The notes under the pieces were generated by a model. The model made no database searches and was not told where the DNA came from. It worked only from the letters and a program-made list of their open reading frames with translations. 15,685 bases of DNA, from the NCBI GenBank assembly GCA_016302315.1, contig JAEDNW010000046.1, positions 1-15,685 on the forward strand. The letters run 5' to 3'. Source of the DNA: UBA1724 sp016302315. GTDB lineage: Bacteria; Verrucomicrobiota; Lentisphaeria; Oligosphaerales; Oligosphaeraceae. The translations under genes were made by a program, and so were the position numbers. Shown one piece after another: positions 1 to 6,518 of this stretch (the stretch's first letter is position 1; each line of letters starts with the position of its first letter).

Positions 1-80
1 CGTTTCTCCAGCCGGAGGATCTGGGTGGATTTTCCTGCCTTGTCGGCGCCTTCGAAGGTGATGAACAGATTGGGGGGCAT
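1..80 (-). CDS. tmk: Thymidylate kinase, N-terminal fragment (cut by left edge)
   Basis: Only the first 26 codons are in the window. They read MPPNLFITFEGADKAGKST and then TQILRLEK; the FEG-x-D-x-AGKSTQ stretch is the P-loop of the dTMP kinase family, which phosphorylates dTMP to dTDP in the cytoplasm for DNA synthesis. The gene starts 20 nt after the stop of the TPR gene at 101-1780, so the two are probably co-transcribed. The leader has no Shine-Dalgarno sequence and is almost pure pyrimidine, ending in seven C directly before ATG. The family assignment rests on the P-loop context alone, since the DRY and lid motifs lie outside the window. Another P-loop nucleotide kinase is possible but less likely. 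Confidence 0.82.
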   Translation of the reverse strand, partial: MPPNLFITFEGADKAGKSTQILRLEK

Positions 81-100
81 GGGGGGGAAAGGGTAGGGCT

Positions 101-1780
101 TCAGGGGAAGGAGAGGTAGCGGGCCAGCTGGGCGGCCCCCAGGGCCTGCAGGATTTCCCGGAGATGCGCCAGAAGCTCCTGGCTCATCTCGCTGGTCAGG
201 GGGGGCTGGGCTTGACTCTGGGAGAAGGCATGGAGGGCCTGGGCCATCAGGGCCAGGGCTTCCTCCGTGCGTCCCTGGCGGAATCGGAGCCAGGCCAGGG
301 AATCCAGGTAGGCGGGATTCTGGGGATCGGCGGCCAGGGCCTTCTGGATGAGGGGTTCTGCCTGATCCAGATGGATGTTGTGGTCGGCGTAGAGATAGCC
401 GAGGAAGTTGGCGGCCTCGGGGTCGTCCGGGGTCAGGGTCATGACCTTCTGGATGGCCTGGATGGCGGCCTCCAGCTCTCCGGCCATCTCCTCCAGATAG
501 GCCTGCTGAAGATAGAAGTCCGCCTTGAGGGTTCCGGGGAAACGCTGTTGGATGTTCCGCATTTCCCGGCGTGCCGCATCCAGGTCCCCGTGGGCGAAGA
601 GGGCCTCCAGGAGGAGAAGGCTGTCCTGGAGATTGGGGTTGGGAAGCTGGCAGAGGGCCCGGATGAGGCGCGGGGGATCGTCCAGGCCGAGGGCGAGCCT
701 TGCCAGGAGGCGCAGGAGGTTGTCCTTGCGCCGGAGCAGCGGCAGGGAATCCACATAGCGTTCCAGGAGATCCGCCTGCAGCTTCAGGAAGGGCTGGGGC
801 GGAATTTCCCGGCGGGGCTGAAAATCCTCCTCCTCCACTTGCCGGAAGACATCCAGCACATCCGGGAGAAGGGCATGCCACTGGGAGGGGGACATCTGTT
901 TCTCGAGGAACTGGAGGATCTTCTCGAGTCCGGTGTAGTCCTGGGCCTTCAGGGCGATAAAGCAGAGCAGCTGACACAGGTCCGAGGGAGCTTCGGTGCC
1001 GCTGGTCTCCCAGAAGAGGGGGAGCATGGGTTGAAGGAGGAGGGCCAGGGGAACGAACATCCTGGCCTCCCAGAGTATGTCCCAGGCCTCCTGGTATTCC
1101 TCCTCAAAGAAGTCGGCGTTCAGGAAATCCTGGTTTTCGGCGATACGCCGGGCCGTTTCCTCGGCCAGGGCGGAGTCCCGGATCTGGCCGGCAATCCGCA
1201 GCAGAAGACAGTGGAGGGGCAGATCCTGGCCGCATTCCGGGAGGTTCCGGGCCTGCTGGATGGCCTGGTCCCGCGCCTTCTCCTGTCCCGTCTCATGGTA
1301 GAAGAAAATGGCCCGCCGCAGGACCTGGGGATCCAGGGGAGCCTCTTTTTTCATGGTCTCCAGGAACGGGGCGGCCTCCGGGTCCTGGAAGAAGAAGAGC
1401 AGATCCCAGAGGGCGTATCGGGCTTCCCAGGGAGGATTCTCCCCCTGGTTCAGTTCCCGCAGCTCCTGAAGAAGGAGGCTCTCCTCCTGGCGCTCCCAGC
1501 GAAGCCGCACCAGGCGACGCAGGGCGGAAACCGCCTGGGGGTGGCGGCGCAGTATCCCCATGAGGATTTCCCCGTCCTTCTCGCTCTCCGAAGGCTCCCC
1601 GGGGGGAAGAATCTCCCGGAGGGCCACGGAGGCGTAGTCCATCAGGAGATCCTTCTCCTTCTGCAGTGTCTCCGGAAGGGGAGGCAGGGGAGAGTGGAGT
1701 TCTGCCGGGACGCTTCGGGCCTCCATAGGCAGGAGGAGCAGGGCCAGCAGCAGGAGCAGATGGGGGAGAGGAAAAGGCAT
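101..1780 (-). CDS. Exported tetratricopeptide-repeat protein (559 aa)
   Basis: The protein begins with an N-terminal signal sequence, a run of about 12 Leu/Ala/Leu residues at 8-18 followed by PMEARS-VPA, so it is probably exported to the periplasm. I chose the ATG at 1780 because it places this hydrophobic stretch at the N-terminus; an in-frame upstream extension to 1921 would run through the terminator of the preceding gene. The body is alpha-helical. Clear TPR units lie at about residues 420-520: FLGYLYAD-x-x-x-x-LDQAE, then KALAADPQNPAYLDSLAWL, then RFRQGRTEEALALM. This pattern is typical of TPR proteins of bacterial envelopes, which act as scaffolds. No enzymatic domain is visible and the exact role is unknown. 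It sits immediately upstream of tmk. The start codon has no Shine-Dalgarno sequence. Confidence 0.85.
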   Translation of the reverse strand: MPFPLPHLLLLLALLLLPMEARSVPAELHSPLPPLPETLQKEKDLLMDYASVALREILPPGEPSESEKDGEILMGILRRHPQAVSALRRLVRLRWERQEESLLLQELRELNQGENPPWEARYALWDLLFFFQDPEAAPFLETMKKEAPLDPQVLRRAIFFYHETGQEKARDQAIQQARNLPECGQDLPLHCLLLRIAGQIRDSALAEETARRIAENQDFLNADFFEEEYQEAWDILWEARMFVPLALLLQPMLPLFWETSGTEAPSDLCQLLCFIALKAQDYTGLEKILQFLEKQMSPSQWHALLPDVLDVFRQVEEEDFQPRREIPPQPFLKLQADLLERYVDSLPLLRRKDNLLRLLARLALGLDDPPRLIRALCQLPNPNLQDSLLLLEALFAHGDLDAARREMRNIQQRFPGTLKADFYLQQAYLEEMAGELEAAIQAIQKVMTLTPDDPEAANFLGYLYADHNIHLDQAEPLIQKALAADPQNPAYLDSLAWLRFRQGRTEEALALMAQALHAFSQSQAQPPLTSEMSQELLAHLREILQALGAAQLARYLSFP

Positions 1781-1831
1781 GGGGCTAATGTAGTCTGCCT
1801 TCCCCGGGCAGTGCTTTTCCCCAGGGAAAAG
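1781..1831 (-). promoter_or_regulatory. Candidate promoter region of the TPR-tmk unit, possibly near-leaderless
   Basis: The terminator at 1849-1884 implies that the TPR-tmk pair needs its own promoter in the short space before 1780. The best -10 candidate is TACATT (1787-1792), whose last base is 6 nt from the ATG, so transcription would begin at or beside the start codon. The same CTACATTA string occurs in the candidate bS22 promoter. No good -35 box is present (GCACTG or AGCACT at the right spacing). An 18-nt palindrome-like sequence, CTTTTCCCCAGGGAAAAG, covers 1814-1831, just upstream of the expected -35 position. It could be an operator or mere composition. Confidence 0.3.
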
Positions 1832-1848
1832 AGAGATGTGGCGGGGGG

Positions 1849-1884
1849 AAAAGAAAACGCCGCTGGAAGGGAATCCAGCGGCGT
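1849..1884 (-). terminator. Intrinsic terminator downstream of the bS22-type gene
   Basis: A perfect 10-bp inverted repeat (arms 1858-1867 and 1874-1883, extendable to 11 bp by the pair 1857/1884) has a 6-nt loop. It is followed on the minus strand by TTTTCTTTT. The geometry (GC-rich stem, short loop, U-rich tail beginning at the stem base) is that of a Rho-independent terminator, and it works only for minus-strand transcripts because the plus side has no T tract. It ends the short transcript of the gene at 2012-2101. Confidence 0.88.
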
Positions 1885-1899
1885 GGACGGAGCGTGGAA

Positions 1900-1919
1900 G
1901 CCGGAGAGGAGGCTCCGGC
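1900..1919 (-). other. Second perfect hairpin in the bS22 3' region
   Basis: GCCGGAG (1900-1906) and CTCCGGC (1913-1919) form a perfect 7-bp stem around a 6-nt loop that reads CCTCCT on the minus strand. It lies between the bS22 stop codon and the terminator at 1849-1884. It lacks a U tract, so it is not a terminator by itself. It may stabilise the 3' end or be part of a processed 3' RNA. The rest of 1885-2011 holds no gene that I can see. Confidence 0.45.
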
Positions 1920-2011
1920 ATTGCGCCCGGGAAGAGAGGGGCGGGGGAAGGGGGCGGGAACTCCTCCCGGGAAGTCCGGGGAAACGAATCCCGCCCGCAC
2001 TTCCGGCATGA

Positions 2012-2101
2012 CTACTTGTTCTTGTGGCGAAGCGCCTTGCGGATCTTGTCCCTCTTGTGCTTGGCAATCTTCCGGCGGCGCTGCTTCTTAACGGAGCCCA
2101 T
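2012..2101 (-). CDS. 29-aa basic ribosomal protein of the bS22 / AURKAIP1-COX24 family
   Basis: The 29-codon ORF starts MGSVKKQRRRKIAKHK and ends LRHKNK; about half the residues are Lys or Arg. This matches the short AURKAIP1/COX24-domain proteins of Bacteroidota, Verrucomicrobiota and Lentisphaerota (typical start MGSVIKKRRKRMAKKKHR). They are related to mitochondrial mS38 and mycobacterial bS22, small subunit proteins placed near the decoding region. The start is supported by TGAGGAC about 10 nt upstream of the ATG, one of the few good Shine-Dalgarno sequences in the window. It has its own candidate promoter (2174-2201) and a strong terminator (1849-1884), so it is probably a short, highly expressed monocistronic unit. 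It is too short for most gene callers. I am sure of the family; ribosomal function is inferred from family knowledge. Confidence 0.88.
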   Translation of the reverse strand: MGSVKKQRRRKIAKHKRDKIRKALRHKNK

Positions 2102-2173
2102 TCTGGTGTGTCCTCAATGTGTGATGAAGGGTGATGTTGTATCAGGAATGATAGAAGAAAATGACAGGGGCGT

Positions 2174-2201
2174 AATGTAGCCGTTTTCCCAGGTTTTTCA
2201 A
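2174..2201 (-). promoter_or_regulatory. Candidate sigma-70-type promoter of the bS22-type gene
   Basis: On the minus strand TTGAAA (2196-2201) is followed after 16 nt by TACATT (2174-2179). This predicts a transcription start near 2167 and a 5' leader of about 65 nt that includes the Shine-Dalgarno sequence. The stretch 2102-2205 is visibly more AT-rich than the surrounding coding DNA, as expected for a promoter. A second possible pair, TTACGC with TATCAT, lies slightly downstream. Confidence 0.5.
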
Positions 2202-2302
2202 ATGCGCAGAGGAGGGGGAGGGGAAGCTTCCGTCTTCCCGTCTTCCCGCCTTTCCGCCGCCGGCTCTTCCCCCCGCCCCGGCCTTTGGAGGGCTGGGTTT
2301 CC

Positions 2303-3241
2303 TCAGTACCGTCGGACGGGGTATTTGGTGGCCAGGGTCTGCTTGTATTCCTCCAGCCGCCGGGCGGCCGCCTGGTCCTCCAGGATCTTGCGGATGGTTT
2401 CCCGGAGTTCCGGGGTGAGATCGGGGGCGCTGCCTCCCTTGCGGTCCACCAGTTTGATGAGGTAGTAGGCATTGCCCAGGGAGAGGGGGGATTCCGTCAC
2501 TTCCCCGGGAGCCAGGGTGTCCACCACCTTCTGGAGGCCGGGGGCCATGGTTTCCAGCCAGCCCAGGTCTCCTCCCTGCTCCGCATTGGCTCCCTGGGAG
2601 AACTGGGTGGCCAGCGCCCCGAAATCCTCTCCTGCCTGCAGCCGGCGCTGAATCTCCCGGCAGGTCTCCTCCCAGCCCTCCTGGGCCGCCAGCTGGATGG
2701 CCTGCACCCGGTACTGAGGGGCGGAGACAAAATCCTGCCGGTGGGCCTGGAAGTATTCCTGGATCTGGAGATCGGTGATGAAGAGATTGCGGCGGGTGCG
2801 GTCGTAGAGGAGCATCTCCACGGCCAGCTGCTTGGTCAGCTTCTCCTGGAATTCCTTGTAGGTCATGTTCATGCCGTGAAGCATGTCCCGGAAGCGTTCC
2901 TCGCTGGCGTTGGCCTGGGTCAGGATCAGGTTGTCGATGCGCTCCTGCACCAGTTCGGCGGGGATCTTGCCCTTGAGGCTCTGGAAATCCAGCCAGACCA
3001 GTTCCTGAAGGATCATGGTCTCCAGGGTTTCCTGGCGGATGGCGGCCACCGCCTCCATGCGCTCCCGTTCAGAGAGGGAGGGAGAAAGCAGGGCTTCCTC
3101 GGCGGCGGAGGCAAGGCGCACTTCATAGGAGGTGAGAATCGTCTCCCCCACCCGGGCGAGGACGGATTCGCTGATTTCCACGGCGGGGCACCAGAGGGGG
3201 CAGAGGAGGGCGAGGAGGAGGAGAAGGGAAAGGGGCTTCAT
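2303..3241 (-). CDS. SurA-like periplasmic peptidyl-prolyl isomerase/chaperone (312 aa)
   Basis: A signal peptide (MKPLSLLLLLALLCPLWCPA, residues 1-20) is followed by a SurA-type N-terminal helical domain (VLARVGETILTSYEV at 27-41, the usual 'VNGEPIT' region). A single parvulin domain spans about 175-268 (QFSQGANAEQGGDLGWLETMA, then LAPGEVTESPLSLGNAYYLIKLVDRK). A C-terminal helix resembles that of SurA. Such proteins chaperone unfolded outer-membrane proteins through the periplasm. The length fits one-parvulin SurA/PrsA-like proteins; Escherichia coli SurA is longer with two parvulin domains. It is the last gene of the envelope operon, 44 nt after the TPR gene. The leader is pyrimidine-rich and has no Shine-Dalgarno sequence. 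I found no clear terminator after it (2203-2302 holds only a weak GCCGG/CCGGC stem). Confidence 0.85.
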   Translation of the reverse strand: MKPLSLLLLLALLCPLWCPAVEISESVLARVGETILTSYEVRLASAAEEALLSPSLSERERMEAVAAIRQETLETMILQELVWLDFQSLKGKIPAELVQERIDNLILTQANASEERFRDMLHGMNMTYKEFQEKLTKQLAVEMLLYDRTRRNLFITDLQIQEYFQAHRQDFVSAPQYRVQAIQLAAQEGWEETCREIQRRLQAGEDFGALATQFSQGANAEQGGDLGWLETMAPGLQKVVDTLAPGEVTESPLSLGNAYYLIKLVDRKGGSAPDLTPELRETIRKILEDQAAARRLEEYKQTLATKYPVRRY

Positions 3242-3285
3242 GGGGGGAGGGGCGTTTTTGGGGAGAGGGAGGAGGTAAGGGGGAG

Positions 3286-5856
3286 TTAGCGGGACTTCTC
3301 CGGGGCGGGGAGGGCAGGGAGTGCGGCGTCCCGTCCGGTGATCCTGCTGTAGTTCTGGCGCACGGTTCTGGCGGCGGTGGTCTCTCCCTGTTCGTCCAGG
3401 ATTTCCAGAACTTCGTTGACGGCGGCGAAATAGACAGCCGGCGTGGCGGCGGCTTGCGACGGGGCGTTCCGGCTGGATTCGTATTCCAGACGAATGTCAT
3501 GGTAATACATCTTGGCCATGGACAGATTGCCCTGGCGCCGGTAGCACCGGGCCCGGATCAGCTTGGCCCTGGCCAGCAGAAGCCGGTCTCCCTGGGGGAC
3601 CTTGCGGAGGATGGCATCGGCCTCCCCGGCGGCTTCCTCCACCTTGCCCAGGGCATAGAGGAGTTCCGCCATTCTTCCTGTGGCGGCCAGGCCCAGGAGG
3701 GTGTCTCCGGCCTTTTCCCGGGCGATGCGGTATTGCTCCAGGGCCTCCTCCGGGGTGTCCTTCCGGGTCAGGAGATCTCCCTGGAGGAAGGCGGCCCGGG
3801 CGGCCACTTCCGGATTCTGCCGTGCCGTGGCGGCAAGATTGCGGAGGAGTTCCAGAGCCTTGGGGGTGCCCTCGGGGAGCTGGGCGTGGCAGAAGGCCTC
3901 CTCGTAGGCGGCCATTTCCCGCAGGGTCAAGGGGGCTTTGGGCATGGCCTGGAGACTCTGGTAGAGTGCCGCCGCCTCAGAGTGACGTTTCTGGGTGGAG
4001 AGCCAGTCCGCCAGGTTCATGGCGACCTCGGGGGATTCGGGGGCGTCGGGATAGGCGGCCAGGAAATCCCGTCCCTGGGCCAGGGCGTCCGGCTTTTCCA
4101 GGGCGAGCCCCAGCAGAAGACGCTGATGCCGGGCCAGCCGCAGCTTCTCCCCCTCCATCTCCGGGAACTGGGTCAGCAGATCCTGGAGAATGTCCATGGC
4201 CTTCTCCATGCCGGCGCTGCCCTGGGCGAGGGCACGGGCATATCCCTCAAAGTAGGCCTGGATGGCCAGGGGAGCCTGGGGACACTCCCGGGCAACCTGC
4301 AGCATCTCCGCCAGGGCCTTCTCATATTCCGGGGTGGCGATGGCTATGGCCAGCCGGGCCTCCCAGAGCCGGGGAGATTTAGGACACTCCTCCAGGAACT
4401 TCCGCAGCTGGACCACCGCCTGGGCCGGATCACTTTCCCGCAAAAGCCGGGCGGCCTCCAGCCGGGCCTCCGAGGCGGAGGGCAGGACCCCGGCCAGGGT
4501 GTCCGCCACCAGAAGATAGAGACGGATGGCTTCCTGGGGACGCAATGCCTTCTCCTCTTCTTTGGCGGCCAGAAGAAGGGAGGCTTCCTTGGCCTGGGGC
4601 GTGGCGGCTATCTCCGCCGCCGCCTGATAGGCCCGGGAGGCCTCCAGAGAAAGCCCCTCCAGAGAGAGGCACTGGGCGCTTTTCTGCCAGGCCTGGCAGC
4701 GGATCTCCGGGGAAAGGGCAGCGTCTCCTGCGGCCTTCTGGAAGAGTTCCGAGGCGCTTTGCCGTTCCTGGAGGCTCATGCGCACCTCGGCAAGGCGGAG
4801 GGAGAGGAGCGCATCCTCCGGATGGGCCTCATGGAGGGCCAGGAGGATTTCCCGGGCTTCCGGAAGCCGCTGGCTGACCACCAGGGCCTCGGCCTGAAGC
4901 TCCCGGGCCTGACGGGCCTGCTGCGGGGAGGGCGCCACCTGGGCGGCATCCCCGAAAAGCTGGGCGGCTTCCGGAATCATGCCCTTGGCCTGACAGGCCT
5001 GGGCCAGGGAGGAAAGTACCTCCCACCACTGGGGAGACGGGGTGCGGGGAAGCTGGGAGTCCAGCCGGCTGCTGTGATAGTATTGGTGGGCTTCGGAGAT
5101 CTTCCCCTCGCCAATGTCGCACCGGATCCGCAGCAACTTCAGCAGAGCCTGCTGCTCCTGGGAGGCGGGCTGGCTGGACAGCTCGTCCAGGAGGGTGCGG
5201 GTCTCCTGCCAGAGTCCCAGGGGCACGGTGGCCTCCAGGAGGCGCCAGTCCAGGGAGAGTCTTTCCGGGGAGGCGAAGTCAAACTGAGGGAGGAGGGGAA
5301 GGAGGGCCTGCCGGGTCTCTTCCCAAAGTCCGCCGGCATTCCAGGCCTGGGCCAGGGCCTCCAGGATCTGGGCCTTCTGGGCGGCGGAGGCCTCCATCAG
5401 CGGGCTTTCCCGGAGGGGGAGGAGGAAATTGAGGGCGGTGGCGTTGTCGCCGCCCTGGAGACTGGCCAGGCCCGCTACCAGGCGCAGGGAATCGGCCTGG
5501 GCAGAAGCCTTTTCCCGGGCGGCCTGTCCTGCCAGGGTGTCGTTGGCGATCTTCAGGGCCTCGGCGTGCTGTCCGTCCAGCAGTAGGGAGCGGGCCAGCA
5601 GCAGGGACAGTTCATCCCGTTCCCCGGGATTCTTCTCCTCCGCCAGAGCCAGGGTGAAATACCGGATGGCGTTCTTGTAGAGGTGCTGGGAGAGCGCCTC
5701 CATGCCGGCCCGCCGGTTGACATTCTGGGGCAGGGGGCTTTCCTCTGGGAAGAGGAAGAGGGAGGCGTCCTGGGCGGCGAAGAGGGGCGCGGGGAGGGTG
5801 GCGCCCAGAAGGAGGAAAGCCAGGATTCCGGGGAGGATGCGGGAGGGGATGGACAT
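3286..5856 (-). CDS. Large exported TPR-repeat protein (856 aa)
   Basis: Residues 1-28 form a signal peptide (a hydrophobic ILAFLLLGA core, then APLFAAQDA with a likely signal peptidase I site). Nearly all the rest is tandem helix pairs of the TPR/Sel1-like kind, for example AIRYFTLALAEE (about 63-74), EALEQYRIAREKAG and a C-terminal QGNLSMAKMYYHDIRLEYESS, which resembles BamD/CpoB repeats. I chose the ATG at 5856 because it gives the signal peptide a proper N-terminus; the upstream in-frame extension would overlap the lipoprotein gene. No catalytic domain is visible. Its position between a PqiC-type lipoprotein (35 nt upstream) and SurA (44 nt downstream) suggests a periplasmic scaffold or outer-membrane assembly factor. 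That role is inference. Long all-TPR proteins are hard to assign without structural comparison. The leader is pyrimidine-rich. Confidence 0.85.
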   Translation of the reverse strand: MSIPSRILPGILAFLLLGATLPAPLFAAQDASLFLFPEESPLPQNVNRRAGMEALSQHLYKNAIRYFTLALAEEKNPGERDELSLLLARSLLLDGQHAEALKIANDTLAGQAAREKASAQADSLRLVAGLASLQGGDNATALNFLLPLRESPLMEASAAQKAQILEALAQAWNAGGLWEETRQALLPLLPQFDFASPERLSLDWRLLEATVPLGLWQETRTLLDELSSQPASQEQQALLKLLRIRCDIGEGKISEAHQYYHSSRLDSQLPRTPSPQWWEVLSSLAQACQAKGMIPEAAQLFGDAAQVAPSPQQARQARELQAEALVVSQRLPEAREILLALHEAHPEDALLSLRLAEVRMSLQERQSASELFQKAAGDAALSPEIRCQAWQKSAQCLSLEGLSLEASRAYQAAAEIAATPQAKEASLLLAAKEEEKALRPQEAIRLYLLVADTLAGVLPSASEARLEAARLLRESDPAQAVVQLRKFLEECPKSPRLWEARLAIAIATPEYEKALAEMLQVARECPQAPLAIQAYFEGYARALAQGSAGMEKAMDILQDLLTQFPEMEGEKLRLARHQRLLLGLALEKPDALAQGRDFLAAYPDAPESPEVAMNLADWLSTQKRHSEAAALYQSLQAMPKAPLTLREMAAYEEAFCHAQLPEGTPKALELLRNLAATARQNPEVAARAAFLQGDLLTRKDTPEEALEQYRIAREKAGDTLLGLAATGRMAELLYALGKVEEAAGEADAILRKVPQGDRLLLARAKLIRARCYRRQGNLSMAKMYYHDIRLEYESSRNAPSQAAATPAVYFAAVNEVLEILDEQGETTAARTVRQNYSRITGRDAALPALPAPEKSR

Positions 5857-5891
5857 GAGGAGGGAGGAAAGGGGGCGTTCCCGAGGGAAAC

Positions 5892-6488
5892 TCAAGGGGC
5901 GGTGGCCTCTGCGGGGTTCTGGGGTGGAGGATTCTCCTGCTGGAGCTGCGTTATGCGTTGCCCAGCCTGGCAAAGAAACTGGGAGAACGCCTTCCGAAAA
6001 GCCAAGGCGTCCAAATCTCCTTCATAGGGAATGGAGATTTCCAGGGGAATGAGCTCGATTTTCTCTTGGGTGCCATCGTAGACGATTCTTCGTTCCCCGT
6101 CATTGCCATGAATGGTCCTCTCTCCCCGTTGGCGAGGATACAGAGTCGTCCGATAGACCAGGGTATGGCTTCTCTCTAGGTTTTGCACCTCGATCACATG
6201 GAGGGTGAAGCCGGGACGGGAGTAGGACGGGGGGATGGCAGAGGCGCAGACCTCCTTGATGGGAAGGGCCCAGCGGGCATGGGGGATGGTTCTCACTTCC
6301 CGGTTTTCCGTCGTATATCGCATCTCCTTGCTATTCAGTAGGTTAGAGATAGATACGTCAAAATAGGGGGTATCCGCGGGAAGGGGATCCAGGAGGTAGG
6401 CCCGGAGCTGGGGGGCCTTGGTGACGCAGGAGAGGGTCAGCCAAGGGAGCAGAAGAGCAAGCAGACAGAGGGAAAGAATGTTCTTCAT
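5892..6488 (-). CDS. ABC-type transport auxiliary lipoprotein, PqiC-like (198 aa)
   Basis: A lipoprotein signal sequence (MKNILSLCLLALLLPWLTLS followed by Cys21) has a near-consensus lipobox; Thr at -3 is slightly unusual. The mature part resembles the ABC_trans_aux/DUF330 (PqiC) family: the early YLLDPLPADTPYFDVSISN strand, the NREVRTIPHARWALP middle, and a late strand around EKIELIPLEISIPYEGDLDALA. In E. coli, PqiC is an outer-membrane lipoprotein that receives the needle of the MCE protein PqiB. The gene follows the MCE gene by 30 nt and has a good Shine-Dalgarno sequence (AGGAG, 9 nt from ATG). Base composition is lower in GC than its neighbours (about 56% over 6001-6420; 43% in 6301-6360). 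Sequence similarity in this family is weak, so the call leans on lipobox, size and context. Confidence 0.72.
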   Translation of the reverse strand: MKNILSLCLLALLLPWLTLSCVTKAPQLRAYLLDPLPADTPYFDVSISNLLNSKEMRYTTENREVRTIPHARWALPIKEVCASAIPPSYSRPGFTLHVIEVQNLERSHTLVYRTTLYPRQRGERTIHGNDGERRIVYDGTQEKIELIPLEISIPYEGDLDALAFRKAFSQFLCQAGQRITQLQQENPPPQNPAEATAP

Positions 6489-6518
6489 CTTTTTCTTCTC
6501 CTAGGGGTTGTTGGTGGC

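Noticed and set aside
164..2011. Long open frame on the plus strand (about 615 codons) opposite the exported TPR gene
   Set aside because: It is antisense to a gene with a signal peptide and TPR motifs, runs through the terminator and the bS22 gene, and its product is Gly/Leu/Glu low-complexity with no motifs. Long antisense frames are expected with this GC-rich codon usage.
2226..2262. Tandem GTCTTCCC-like units and an AAGCTT-centred palindrome downstream of the SurA-like gene, as a repeat array or terminator
   Set aside because: Only two imperfect copies exist, within a generally pyrimidine-rich stretch; the palindrome is 10 bp with no loop and no T tract.
2285..3289. Plus-strand frame of 334 codons opposite the SurA-like gene
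   Set aside because: His/Gly/Leu-rich antisense shadow; the minus-strand product has a signal peptide and a parvulin domain.
3454..5586. Plus-strand open frame of 710 codons opposite the large TPR gene
   Set aside because: A Gly/Leu/Pro/Gln-rich translation without domains; it mirrors the Ala/Leu/Gln codons of the real gene and has no start signal.
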